A DNA stretch of 64,000 bases, taken from Tetramitus jugosus. Its lineage: Eukaryota; Heterolobosea; Eutetramitea; Acrasida; Vahlkampfiidae. The position numbers and the translations under genes were made by a program. This document shows, piece by piece, positions 18,965 through 31,400 of the stretch. The stretch spans positions 395,823 to 459,822 of the forward strand of contig OW569377.1 in assembly GCA_937625935.1 (NCBI GenBank), written 5' to 3'. Each line of letters begins with the position of its first letter. The first letter of the stretch is position 1. A model generated the notes under the pieces. That model had not been told where the DNA came from and made no database searches. It worked only from the letters and a program-made list of their open reading frames with translations.

Positions 18965-21571
18965 ATGAGTAACAACAATAACATGAGCGCTCATGACTCA
19001 CCAACACCCAACAGTACTGGTCATGCGAACAGCAACAACAACAACAATAATAATAATAGCTTTGCTAGGAGAATGACCAACTGGGTGTCCACCAGTTTGA
19101 AAAAGGGTCAATTTTCGCAGGCCAAAATGGAGCGCGAAAATTTTTCCAACCAACACCCTCATCATCATCATCCTCACAGCAGCAATGACTATGCTACGAC
19201 ATCTCCACGAGCACACAACCCAACCTTGTCCAACAATGAATCGACCAACAACAACAATAATAATAGCAGCAATAGCAACAACTCTCTCAAACCAAGCATG
19301 ATTGTAGGAGAATATTTTATTCAAATGAACAGAGAACATGATTTGATGCAGAGGTATTACACGGAGACGGATAAGCGAATCTCACGAATGAAGAAACACT
19401 CAGAGTCACTCCAAAAGGAAGAACAATTGCTAGGTAGTGCCATGGTTGATTTTGCAACCTATATGCAAACCAATGTTGAATTTGCGTCCGTTTGCAAAAA
19501 ATTTGGTTCCAATTTTCAGAGCATGGCCGCACTGAGACAACAGACACAACAAGTGTCCATGGACTACTTGTCAGTCACTCAGAAACTACAGAGAGAAGAC
19601 AAGGAAGTGGGTAAGCTAAAGCAAAAGTATGATGAAATGAAGAAGCAATACATGGATTTTCACTTGGTTTTGCCTTCTTTACTAGGATTTGAAACTGCAT
19701 CATCATCATCATCTACAGCTACATCTACCACAGCTTCAACAAACACAACTGCAGCTACAGCTACAGCTACAACAACATCTAGTTCATCATCAACAACATT
19801 ATCCTCTAGTCAAGAATCAACAACAACAACACCATTAGTGTCATCTCAAGCATCTGCTTCATCGAGCAACAATCATGTCAATTTACATCAACACAGTAGC
19901 ACAGTGTCGCATCAACAACACGTGTCGCAAATTTTGAGTCGCATGGACCTCAATGCCAAAAAGGAATATTTGAGTAAGCTTGAAAAATTACAAGGTGATT
20001 TTTTCCAAGTCGCCAAAAATTTGAATGTGAGCTACTCGGATTTGTACAATGAGCTAGAGTATCAAATCAGGAGAAGAGATATCGTGTATTATGAGTCATT
20101 TAGATCTCTCATGTACGCTTATTCCTGTTACTTTGAAACTGGTAATCAACTGTTTCAGCAATTGGAGGGCATCTGTAGGCCAAAGGTGTTGTCTGAAGAA
20201 GAAACCATGAGCACGTCTCTCAGAGAAGAGGCAAGTGCCATGGAACGAGGAACCATTCTGGATAGAAGTTTGTTGAGTAAGATTGATGGCTCAGCGAACA
20301 GCAACAGAGACAAGGAAGGTTTCTCTGATGCCACACTCGGACGCTCTCAATTCCAAAAGGTGAGCAAATTGAATGCTCGTCGAAAGATTGTCGACATTCC
20401 ACCCACTGTTTTCCCTTCAATTTTGGGAAAGGACAAGTTGTTTGGCATGGAGTTGAGCAGAATCATGATTGCCGATCCAATAAGACAGAAACGTGTGCTA
20501 CCAAAGCCCATTCAGCAAATGTTTGCTCTGTTGAGTGATGTGGGTGTCAAATCTGAGGGTATTTTCAGAATTCCTGGCGATACAAACTACATGGAAACAC
20601 TCAGAGACACGTTGGAGAGTGGAAATGAGATTTCTGACTTGTCAAAGCCCTATCTCATCCATTCTGTCTCTGGTCTATTCAAGCAATTCTTTAGAGATTT
20701 GCCAGAGCCTCTCATGACATTTGATTCGTTTGATACTATTGTTCCTCTAGGAGCGGTGAATGCCAAGAAGTCTGATGAGGAAATTGTTGCTGTGATTACC
20801 GATTTTCTAACAAAGATCCCACAGGACAATTACGAAGTTCTCTATCAGTTATGCAAGCTCCTGTCACGAGTTCATGATCATCGCGATATTAGCAAGATGG
20901 CTGCATCGAATGTTGGTGTCGTCTTTGGTATGAATCTGTTCAGACCAAAGGTTGATGATCCAGTGAAGGTTGCAACCAATATCAGTAACATGAATCGTGT
21001 TACAACTGTCATGGTTTCTCACTTTGCCACCATTTTTAGTCAAAGATTGGAAGAGGACCAAGAGTGGGAAAGAATCGAGCAGGAGGAGAAGGAAAAACAA
21101 CGACAACAGCAAGAATTAGAACAAGCTGCAGTTTCATCTGATGTTGATCAACATTTGGAGGAGTCGTCAGAGATTGAAACTCAACAAGAAAACGCCAATG
21201 ATCAATCACAAACAGCACTATTAGGAACACAATCAGACAAACCTATTGTGTCAGATAATGTAACGGTTGTACATAGTCCTAACGTTACAAATGACGACAA
21301 TCCATCATCCGTAGATCCTGTTGTTGAACTGTTTAATGATTCAAACGAATCATTACCAATTAAACAACAACGAGAAAGGCCGAAGAAGAAGGTAACAATT
21401 GCACAAAGCAGTGGCGATGATGATCCGTTTGAGATGTCGCAGTTGGAAGCTGTTTTGGCCCCAAGTCTCATTGCCAATGTGGAACACTTGAAAGCTCACG
21501 ACACATACTCTTTGAGAAGAATATCTCATCGACACAACAATGCAAGACATGCACGTGGTAACGAAGATTAA
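18965..21571 (+). CDS. RhoGAP with BAR-like N-terminal coiled coil
   Basis: An 868-aa protein from ATG 18965. An Asn/His-rich N-terminus leads to a helical region (about 115-240 and 325-410) with the long amphipathic helices of a BAR/F-BAR-like dimer, interrupted by a Ser/Thr-rich insert. The RhoGAP domain (about 485-700) has the arginine-finger motif GIFRIPG with Arg535, followed by FKQFFRDLPEPLM and MAASNVGVVFGMNLF. The acidic, Gln-rich tail is of low complexity. The protein should stimulate GTP hydrolysis on Rho/Rac at curved membranes, opposite in sense to the RhoGEF at 5727-9482. The acceptor GTPase is unknown. Confidence 0.85.
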   Translation: MSNNNNMSAHDSPTPNSTGHANSNNNNNNNNSFARRMTNWVSTSLKKGQFSQAKMERENFSNQHPHHHHPHSSNDYATTSPRAHNPTLSNNESTNNNNNNSSNSNNSLKPSMIVGEYFIQMNREHDLMQRYYTETDKRISRMKKHSESLQKEEQLLGSAMVDFATYMQTNVEFASVCKKFGSNFQSMAALRQQTQQVSMDYLSVTQKLQREDKEVGKLKQKYDEMKKQYMDFHLVLPSLLGFETASSSSSTATSTTASTNTTAATATATTTSSSSSTTLSSSQESTTTTPLVSSQASASSSNNHVNLHQHSSTVSHQQHVSQILSRMDLNAKKEYLSKLEKLQGDFFQVAKNLNVSYSDLYNELEYQIRRRDIVYYESFRSLMYAYSCYFETGNQLFQQLEGICRPKVLSEEETMSTSLREEASAMERGTILDRSLLSKIDGSANSNRDKEGFSDATLGRSQFQKVSKLNARRKIVDIPPTVFPSILGKDKLFGMELSRIMIADPIRQKRVLPKPIQQMFALLSDVGVKSEGIFRIPGDTNYMETLRDTLESGNEISDLSKPYLIHSVSGLFKQFFRDLPEPLMTFDSFDTIVPLGAVNAKKSDEEIVAVITDFLTKIPQDNYEVLYQLCKLLSRVHDHRDISKMAASNVGVVFGMNLFRPKVDDPVKVATNISNMNRVTTVMVSHFATIFSQRLEEDQEWERIEQEEKEKQRQQQELEQAAVSSDVDQHLEESSEIETQQENANDQSQTALLGTQSDKPIVSDNVTVVHSPNVTNDDNPSSVDPVVELFNDSNESLPIKQQRERPKKKVTIAQSSGDDDPFEMSQLEAVLAPSLIANVEHLKAHDTYSLRRISHRHNNARHARGNED

Positions 21572-21925
21572 ACAACTTTTTCCTTCACACATGCATTGTA
21601 AATCTTATCTGACAGCCTAAAACACCGATTCTGATTGGATCAAAATTGCGCCATTTTTATCTCCAATCAATTTCATGATACCGGACACTTACGGACTCTA
21701 TGTCATCACGTCTTGACCTAGGTGACCAATTACTCCTGCTTCCATTCGATTGCCCACGTTGGGTGGAGACACGCTGGCTTGGTGGAGCTTCACACAGTGT
21801 TCATGTGAAAAAACCAAAAAGCCTAACGTTCTCTCAATCCAACTCTTTGTTCAAAAAGCTAACAATACACATAACAACAAAAAAAGAAAGAACACCAACA
21901 CAAATCCATTTATTATTAAAAAAAA
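21572..21925. other. Intergenic spacer upstream of BCAT
   Basis: About 350 bp holding the RhoGAP tail and the leader of the aminotransferase gene, which ends in an A-rich run right before its ATG. Frames seen here at 21700-22068 lack a plausible start and are not called. Confidence 0.5.
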
Positions 21926-23284
21926 ATGTTGAAGAGGATTTCTGCTTCTTGTGTCAAACAATCCATCGCTCTCACACAACAACAACAAAAGCTTTCCTTG
22001 GTCAGAGCTTACTCTTCCGTCGGCAAGGGACCTTATGGCGAATTTTATGTAAGTGTGTCAAAGCATGATGTTCTCTTGTTTTTTCTCGCGCCCATTTTTT
22101 GTTTACGCCACACACGTTAGCTCACACGCATCTTTCTTACTCTATCCAACCAACAAATAACAACAACAACACTACAATAGCATGAACAATTGACAATTGA
22201 AAAAACCAATACTCACAAGGAGAAACCACAACCAGAGACACTGGTATTTGGCAAGACATTTACTGATCACATGCTCGAAGTAGAATGGACTGAACAACAA
22301 GGCTGGTCCAAACCAAAGATTGTTCCCTATCATAAGCTTGAACTCCACCCAAGTTGCAGTTCACTTCACTATGCCATCCAATGCTTTGAAGGAATGAAAG
22401 CTTACAAGAGTGATGATGGAAAAGATTGTTACTTGTTCCGTCCTGATATGAATGCAGCTCGATTGAACAAGTCTTGTGCTCGTCTCGGATTGCCCAACTT
22501 TAACAATGAAGAATTCATAAAGTGTTTGGCCAGTTTGGTCGAATTGGAGCGTGATTGGGTGCCTGAAAAGTTTGGTTACAGTCTGTACATTCGCCCTACA
22601 GTGATTAGCACTGAAGAGACATTGGGTGTGTTGCCACCAAAGAGTGCACTCTTGTATGTCATCATGTCTCCTGTTGGACCATACTTTAGAACTGGATTCA
22701 AGCCTGTAAAGCTGTTGGCCGAACCAAAGTACGTGAGAGCGTTCCAAGGTGGCACAGGAAGTGTCAAATTGGGTGCCAATTATGGTCCAACCATTTTGCC
22801 TCAGATTGAAGCAGCAGACAAGGGATACAGTCAAGTGTTGTGGCTGTATGGCGACAATCACGAAGTGACTGAAGTTGGAACCATGAACGTCTTTTTCTAT
22901 TGGATCAATGAGAAGGGCGAAGAAGAATTGGTGACTCCACCATTGGTCGATATTGTGTTGCCTGGTGTGACACGTGACACGATTATTAACATTACTAGAA
23001 ACGAGTGGGGAATGAAGGTGAGTGAAAAGACTGTGACCATGAAGGAAGTGGTCAAGGCGATTGAAGAAGGAAGAATGATGGAGTCGTTTGGTGCGGGAAC
23101 TGCCTGTGTCGTGGCACCCATCAGTGGCATCAGTTTCAAGGAAACAGAGTACACTATTCCTGCTCCTGCCAAGGAAGAAGGAAGCTTGGCTCACAAGCTG
23201 TTTGATCACATGCTCAACATTCAGTATGGTAAGATTGAGTCCAAGTACCGTTGGTCCGTCAACGATCTCGTGTCAAAACAGTAA
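21926..23284 (+). CDS. BCAT: Branched-chain amino acid aminotransferase, mitochondrial
   Basis: Two exons, 21926-22048 and 22181-23284, joined by a 132-nt GTAAGT...ATAG intron in phase 0, giving 408 aa. Exon 1 is an N-terminal basic, Ser-rich stretch that looks like a mitochondrial targeting peptide. Exon 2 carries the class IV PLP fold: the pyridoxal-phosphate Lys is Lys237 in SVKLGANYGPT, followed by EVTEVGTMNVF and FGAGTACVVAPI. The enzyme swaps amino groups between Leu/Ile/Val and 2-oxoglutarate, the first step of branched-chain amino acid breakdown or the last step of synthesis. Length matches eukaryotic BCATs. Confidence 0.93.
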
Positions 23285-23375
23285 AGAAAACGCATCGATT
23301 TTGGGATATTTACTGCTGAGTGAGTTTCATGGTTTTGTTATGTGATTTGATTTCGTTTGCTTGTCAACTTGTTTG

Positions 23376-24131
23376 TTACAAGAGTGATTCTCGCACCAAG
23401 TCCTCCAACTTTGTTGTCTGACTTTCTCGGTAATTGACTTTGAGTTCATCTAGCTTCTTGAGCAATTGTTGTTTGACTTGTTCGGGCATCAGTGTTTCAA
23501 TTTCAATCTCGTACTTTGTTCCAAAGGTATACACTGTCTCATCCAACTCAATCTTCACTGGTAGGTCCATGCATTGTGAGGGATCATTTTCATCTGTTGG
23601 GCATACACAATCCCAATTGTAAACTTTCCTCAATGTTTTGTATCCACCAAGACACTTGAGACTCGATAAATGATACTTGGCTTTGATATCATTCACCAAA
23701 TTGGTGTCCCATTCGAGCAAGCTATTGGGATCAGAAACTGCTCGATGAGCCATGTCGATATCCTTGATGATTTCTTCCGTCTAGTTCATTGAACAGAAAA
23801 CAAAAGGAATTGTAAAATTTCAATAATCCCAAAACAAATCACGCATTCGACTTCATACCTCCTGGGCTGTACTGATACCATGTTCGAGTTCTACTCCAGC
23901 TTTGTGAGTCAACGAAGCAGCTTCAGACTCACCGTGAGCGCCAATCAGAAATCGTATTCTCATTCCTGCTCTATTCTTAGCCAGTTCGTTGTTTGGACCA
24001 TCAAAGAACCAATCGTGTTGGTGGATGATTGCTTGTGGTTCCTGCAACCACGCAGCCACATGTTCGTAATCTGATCTTCTATGGAGTTGGATCTTGATCT
24101 CAATCTCCTTGTGTTCGTGAGGAATACGCAT
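23376..24131 (-). CDS. CYTH-domain triphosphatase (TTM3-like)
   Basis: Two exons on the minus strand, 23859-24131 and 23376-23780, around a 78-nt GTATGA...CTAG intron in phase 0, giving 225 aa. The signature E-x-E-x-K (KEIEIKIQL) sits at the N-terminus, followed by WFFDGPNNEL, a basic GMRIRFL strand, CLGGYKTLRKVYNW and ELDETVYTFGTKYEIEIET. These motifs and their spacing closely resemble plant TTM3-type triphosphate tunnel metalloenzymes, which hydrolyse inorganic tripolyphosphate. Thiamine-triphosphatase activity is the alternative. The tunnel Arg/Lys/Glu residues appear intact. Confidence 0.8.
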
Positions 24132-24253
24132 CCTTATGGATCAACTAGAGCTCTCTGTTGTTTCTTTTTCAACTTTTTTGATTGTTCCAGATCTCTGGTG
24201 AAGCTTGTAAAGTAAATATTTTTGTTTTAAGTTTGAGGGGCAGTGCTGTTTGT

Positions 24254-27200
24254 TTATTCGCACTTGCTATAGTTTTGTTGTTGCTCCTGCTGCATTCGAG
24301 CAATTTCCAACAATTGTGAATCGTCAAAGAACTTGTTGACACTAACATCTTCACTCAATCCCTTACGACGTCTGGTTTTCACGAGGAATTCACGTGCCAA
24401 GTACTGTGGAGGACTAGGTTCCAATGGTCGAAGAACAATGTCCTTGTCTAGTGGATCACCAGGCACTGTACTCCAATGACTGAACACACTGAGGCAGAAT
24501 GCTTGTCCTTGGGTGTGACTTCGAATGTCTGTTTCGAGACCAAATGAGTCAATTACAGGTACAAATGCTCTGATGATAAATAATGGAGTGCCAGGCTTTG
24601 GTACATCTTGAACAATGTTGCCTCTTCTGCGCTCCAATACCTTTGTGATGGCACTAATGGCATCCAGTGGACAAATGACCTGTACTTCGTACACTGGTTC
24701 CATGAGTCTCGGTGTGGCCATCAGGAAACTGCTGTACACGACACGTCTGGCTGCAGGAATGATTTGTCCTCCTCCTCTGAACAGTGGCTTGTCAGAGATA
24801 TCAGCGTTCAATAACCGGAACTTGCAGTTTCGAATAGGTTCGTCACACAGTGGTCCTTCACGCGTTCCCCAGTTGAATCCCTGGACGATAGAGTCGCGCA
24901 CAGTGCTTAGGAGCTGTGGATTGACCTCGTGTGGGAATGTTTCATTCAGGAGCGCATTTGGTCCATTGTCTCCTGGACCAAAGGCCCACAGAGAATTAAC
25001 TGCAAGTCCATCCCATCCATATCGATCCTGGAAGAACTTGTTCTTGGTTGCTCTGTCCCATTGATGAAGTTTGATCCGGTTTGATTCAATGTCGTCAGCC
25101 ATGTTCTTGTCTAGTTGTTCACAGATCATTGTCAACTTGTTTTGCTTGTTTGCTGTTTCGGCATAGCATTGTATGCTTGATGCTTCGGCAACTGTTTCGC
25201 ACAGTGATACTACGGGATCAGCAATCTTTATCTCGATATCACCATACATTTTTCTGAGATCGTGCATGGCAGCATCCAAGTATAATTCGCCTGTTCCGAG
25301 AACAATGTGCTCTCCGCTCTCTTCTACCTTTGTTGTTAGAAGAGGATATGATTTGCTAATTTTTCTAAGACCTTCAATCATCTTTGGAAGGTCACTTGGA
25401 TTCAATGGTTCCACAGCAATCTTAATCACAGACTTTGTGTTAAAAGTCAATGGTCTAAAGATGTGAGGAGAACGATTCGTAGTGCTTGTGATAGTTGCAG
25501 TCTTGAGAATTGAATCATCAACTCCTTCGAGAAGCACCCAAGAACCAGCAGAAGCCTTGTTCAACTCTATTCTGTATCGACCATTATACACGTACAGAGA
25601 GGTGACATCTGCATCTGTCATCTCTTCTTCGTCATTCTCTGTAAATGTTTCGAACAGTACACGGACCGTGCTTCCCTTCTTCACCGTACCACTCATTATT
25701 CGACCGAATGCATCGAATCGAGAGCAGTCTGGCTTATGGTACAACTTTGTGATGTAAATCATGAGAGTTCCATGTGGATCACAAGCAATCATTTCTTTTG
25801 CTACTTCACTGTCTTGTGGTCCCGTGTAGCAGTGTTGTACTTTTACAGCATTGCCTCCTCTGTTTGGAGCAGGTATGAATTGAGATACCATGTCAACAAA
25901 TCCCTTTGGATGTGCTGAGAAGAATGAGTTAAATATGTGTTGAATCAGAGGTTTCGTATCAAACATCAAATGTCGTTTTCTGAGACGAACACCAACATGG
26001 CGCATCGACTCTGCCAACTCCTCGTCTGTTGCCGATCCCAATATATGACTATATATCTTGTAAAGTGGTTCGAGAACAAACTCTACAAATGATCGCCTTG
26101 GATTCGTATCACCTGATGCAGGCTTCTTGAAAAATCTTCGAGATGATGCATGATAAAACACATCACCCCACAATCTCTTTGCAAATCGTAAGTGATCCAT
26201 TCCTATATCTGAATAATCGGCATAAATCTTGGCAAAGGATGCTAGATTGAAGCACCATCCATTGGTAGAACTTGCGAAACAAACATTTCCTTCCTGAGGA
26301 ATCATATACTGCGGCGTTTCACCTGACAACGTATGCTTCTCAATCAAATTATTAACGTCTGCCAGCGTGTGCTTCAATTTATAGTATGCATCATTTGGTG
26401 GTAACTTGAGTTCGAGTATCAACCGATCAACCTTGTTAATCAATAGCACCATGGGTAATCTCTCCTGTATCGCGTGTTGAATGATGCGCTCTGTTTGAAC
26501 CATGACACCTTCTAATGCATCTACAACCAACACAACACCATCAGAGATACGGAAAGCAGCAGTAACTTCGTCTGAAAAGTTGACATGACCCGGCGTGTCC
26601 ATCACATTCACCAAAAAGTGCTTATCTCTCGTGTCATGCAATAACAGTGACATGGGAGTGGATTTAATCGAGAGTGCTCGTTGTTGTTCATCGATCCTAG
26701 TGTCCGTGTAACGCATCGGTTGATCCAAATGAACTCCTTCATAGTGAGTGTGCGTCGATTGAACAAGCATGTCCATAAACGATGTTTTTCCATGTGATAA
26801 ATGACCTGCAATAGCAACATTTCTGACCAAACTCGGATGATCCATCATTTCAATCATGTATTGCTTGGTGTACTTTGTTTGTGGAATTTCGGGCTCCAAC
26901 AAGTCCCATTTCGTGATTTTTACAGGTTGAATAATCGGTTGTTCAATTGGTTGAGTGTCCTCATCTTCTACCAGTGTTTCCACGCCTTCACCATACACAT
27001 CTTCTGCCTATTATTATCATTGTGATCACAACAAGCAACAACAATAACAAAAAAAAAAGTAAAAAAAAAAAGAAGCAAAAATTCGAACAAAAAACATTTG
27101 TAAGTCAACTTGGATATCCATAAATTCTACTCTTGAGAAAAAGTACTTACCGATGGATAATACTGCTTGTCTTCATGCAACACAATGGAAGATGGTTGAC

Positions 27201-27486
27201 TAATGGGTTCACTTGTTCGATACAGTTGCATCACACCTCCATTTTCTTCATCATTTTCATTCTCATATAAGCTTTCTTCAATGATGGGAGCTTCATCATC
27301 GTCGACATCATCACCATCTTCTTCTTCATCATGATGGTGACGATGACGACGAGTTTGATGAAAAGCTTCATCTTCATCTTGCATCATTTCTTCATCGTCT
27401 TCTTGTTCATTTTCACTTTCACTTTCTTCGAGCTCTGGACCAATGTAGTTTCCAAATTCATCATATAGTGGTTGATCACCATCCAT
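24254..27486 (-). CDS. EFTUD2: U5 snRNP GTPase Snu114/EFTUD2
   Basis: Exon 1 is 27151-27486 (ATG 27484-27486, starting MDGDQPLYDEFGNYIGPEL) and exon 2 is 24254-27004, around a 146-nt intron, giving 1028 aa. The intron end at the second AG (GCAG) is needed to keep frame: YYPS joined to KNVYGEG. The acidic N-terminus, the G1 motif GHLSHGKTS, DTPGHVNFSDE, NKVDRL and the EF-2-like domains through RRRKGLSEDVSVNKFFDD match the spliceosomal translocase that controls U4/U6 unwinding with Brr2. It is full length, with no missing GTPase motif. Confidence 0.97.
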
Positions 27487-28442
27487 TTTTCTTGTATTGA
27501 TCAGATGTGTTTGGTGTTTGGGTTGGTGTGGTGTTGGTAAAATTGAAATTTGTTGTTTGGTGTGAGATCGATTTTCTTTGGACTGTTTTTTGTTGATGAA
27601 GTGTGCATGTGAAACGATGAACTTTGCGGAGAAATTAAGCAGTGGAACAACAATCCATCCATCTGGACATATTATCCACATTTCCGTCAATATGACAGTC
27701 CAATTACCAAGGCAATTGCTGAAGATCTGACAGATCTATTCTCATCGATGAATGATCTTCATGATGTGTCAACCAATTCACAGTTGCACCGACAGGATAT
27801 AGTTGGACGAAGTGAAAAATACATATTCCAGATGTTATGAGGAGCTTGTGCAAAAATATGGAGCCAACTTGAAGAGAGAACCATTAATGAGTACAAGGGA
27901 TACAAGTTTAACCCTAACACTTCAGAAGAACTTTTGAATCCTTGGGATATGAACTCACTGATGTTTAAGACCAGATTTGAAACTACTGGGCGGCATGAGG
28001 CAGGCCCAAGCACCTCTGGACGTTGTTCGATCCAACGAGGCACTCCATTCTTGAAGTGCTTGAACCGCAAGTAGAAGTTAACAAATTTACTCAGACAATC
28101 GGTTTGGATCTGCAAAAAGAGTTGATACAGCCTTCAATACTAAGGCTTACAACTCTTGAATGCAAAAGGAGAAGGAGTCCACAAGTGACAGATGTGAAAT
28201 GCTCAGGCATTACCGGAGAATTTGATAATAAAAACCAATCTGACAGAAGAAGCCGAAAAAAAGCAAAAAGTGCAATCTGTGTTCGCGTATCTTTCTCTCC
28301 TCCTTCCACCACTTTCACGAATCACCTCGCAGCACACTTGATTTGACCATCAAAAAAAAATCAGCTGTACATACTCATCATCATCCAACCACACCACCTA
28401 TAATTTATTTTTTTTAACAAGAAGAACAGCAAGTACACATCA
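27487..28442 (+). other. Intergenic region with a possible degraded coding frame
   Basis: Between divergent genes. On the + strand from about 27810 to 28071, one frame reads a normal-looking peptide (for example GYKFNPNTSEELLNPWDMNS) broken by a stop near 27837 and ending in TAG at 28072-28074. No family is recognised. It has no ATG-started complete frame, so I take it as a relic. The stretch from 28075 to 28442 holds nothing I can name apart from A- and T-rich runs in the leader of the next gene. Confidence 0.35.
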
Positions 28443-31400
28443 ATGAAAGTCGATGAATGCATAGCACTTGATCTACCACAAGACAAGAGAGGTATGGAGG
28501 TCATCACTGTTTATTGTTGTTTTCACTTGTTGTCCAATGATTCGTTTTTTTTTGCTAACACATTTGTTGTGCTCGTCGTCAATCAACCATAATTGAAAAT
28601 ATTTTCATCTCTATACTAGTATCAAGAGTGAAAGCTGCGAGTTTTCATCCTATTCAAAACAAGATTGCCATTGGTTTCAGAAGAGACATTTATGGTATGT
28701 CTATCAGCTTTTTTTTTCTTTGTAGATCATCAATGAATTTACTTCTCACACATAATAACAACAAAAAAAAAACAAAAACAGAGTATGATTTGGTGAGTGG
28801 ATCAAGAGTGGCTCAATACACGACAGAGAGTGAAATTACTCATTTGGCACATGCTCACACGCACAATGTTTTGATTGCTGCATTGAAAAATGGATGTTTT
28901 AGTGCATTGGACTTGACGAGTCACACGTTAACAGCGTTTCACGTTCCTATACGATCCACTGAGAAGCGATCCGTTTCTTATTTTGCAGTTTCGAGAACGA
29001 GACCCTTTATTTTTTATGTGAGAGATCGTGCCTTGGCCGTGTGTGGTATCGAAATGTTTGCCGATTCGAAAAATAGAGTAGAGTATGCGCACAAGAAGCC
29101 CATTTCGTGCATTACGACACATCCAACAAGAAACATTATGGCCAGTGGTAGCATTGATGGAAATGTGAGAATATGGGACACTGCTTCGCACACATTGTTA
29201 TCTGCTTTTGATGAAATTGGATCATTGAACAATGTTGATAAGTCATTGAGATCTCCAGTCACAGGATTGTGCTTTTATTCAAGCAAGGACAGGACTTTGT
29301 CCACTTCACCGAACAACTCGAGAGCCAGTACCAGTCACGGTGGTCAGATGACAAGCAGAGGAACAAATGGATTCACTGCTCAAAACTTTGGTTCCGAGTT
29401 GTTGATTACCGGAACAAAGAATGGCAGAATTCAAGTGTGGTATATTGCAGCCAATGAGCAGCGTGTTGTTGCAACGTATGTTACCTGTTTTATGTTTTTG
29501 TTGCTGTTGTTTTTGCTGTTTTTGCACCGAATAGCATCTTATCATTCTTTTTGACCACTATTATTACGACAGAATCAATTTGCAAGAGTGGATTGTCGAC
29601 ATTTTCTTCCATGCTACTTTACCGTGCTTGATGGTGTTAAATCACAAGGGTTGCTTGAAGGCTATTAACATTGGACACTTGATTACCAATTTTAATGCTG
29701 GAAGCATTCCTTCCATGAAGGGAATTTTGACAAAGTTTGGTATGTAGAATGATTTATTAACTACATTAAGAGTTTTGCTTTCAAATGCAATGAACTGACA
29801 CGATTGACTTTCTTCAATAATTCATTCTTCATTCTATAGACATGGTTGATACTTATTATGCACCTTTGCATGATACTTCCTACCTCACGACTCAAAAGCA
29901 CTTGCAATCTCTTGTTCCAGCCATTTCTGCCCGGATGAACGAAAACTCTGGTGTACTTGTCTTTTGTGGCAAGAATTACCAAGTCTCTAATTTAAATACT
30001 CCTAACATGCATGGTGTGATTGTATCAGAGTATTTCCCAGTGTTTAATACTGTGGATGACTCTGATTTCCCTGTGAGTACTTTGCCACAGTGCAGTACTC
30101 TTCCATTCACATTGGACATGGTGCTAAATCAGAAACTAGATTCTTCAGATGATTTGGAGTTCGAAGTGCCAATCTCTGACTTGTTATATGTCGACACATT
30201 TACTGCGACACCGCACGATATTCTCATGAAGTATAATATGGCAACCGACACATCCGCAAAGGTGCAATTGCTGAAAATCAATTCTGCACTCTCGGAATTC
30301 CATCGATGCATTCAAGTGAAGTGTCGAACAGGATTGAAAACAAATCAACACTTGTTGATCTTCTATGAAAAACAGAGACTTCAATCGAGTTACAATACAG
30401 ACAGTAGAACAAGGTTCTTCTTGGCATTAGATTTATCGAAGAAGTCAGAGTTACCGCCATTGGAGGCAGGAAAAGATGGAGACTTCTTAGAAGCAGACAA
30501 TCCAAACAATAGAGAATTCTATATTCTAGAAGAGGATGGAATTACCGTCAAGGTGTACGAATTGGGAAATCCTTCACCAATTCGCTCAGTCAAACTAGCC
30601 ATCAAGATCTCAAGAGTATTCAGTTGTCCTTTCAGAAAGAATACCAATCTGTATTATAACAGAGCAAATGCCCTGCTTGGATTTGCAAATGATGACTTAA
30701 CATTCGGAATGAGCAAACGACCAACATTTGATTTGAGACAAAATGAAGTACCAGTATCGGTTCAATGGCAACAAGTATACAAATCGGAGACAGGTGCCTT
30801 CTTTATCGCATTGTTAACTACACACAGAGTTCTGATTCTGGATCAAAACTTAAATATTAGAGCGTTCGTAGAATCACCGAATCAAACAAGAAGCTCTCTG
30901 TACTTCCAGAGTTGTTTATGGCTTGGAAATATTCTTCTGTACAACACATGCTCTGCAGTTTATTGCTTGTGTCCAAACATGTTGGAACAAACATCAGGTG
31001 CTCAATCCAATTTTGCGCTCTGTACCCTGGAGCATGCAAACTCTGTACTCAGTGGAGTTCTCTATGATCGAATTTTCTTCACATGCTACCGAAACAACTG
31101 TCCTCAAATGTCGGTGCGTTATGTGAACATTGTTGAACCACTCCTTCTCTCAATCATTTCTCTCGAAACAACACAGGACAACAAATTGAAGATGATGCAA
31201 CCAATAATGAGCAAGTTTGACTGTCGATCAGTGAGTGAACCCACATTGTTGGCGCTGGAAAAGAGTGGATTTGCTGATTTAGCTAGTGAATTAATTATTC
31301 ATTCCGTTTATGATTTCTCATGGGAGATTAGATTCCGGTTGGCTCTTCGCAGCTTGCAATTTGAATACGCCTTTGAGATATTGCGTGCTCAATATCAACG

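Noticed and set aside
22361-23209. 282-codon frame antisense to BCAT
   Set aside because: It is a shadow of the strongly supported aminotransferase frame.
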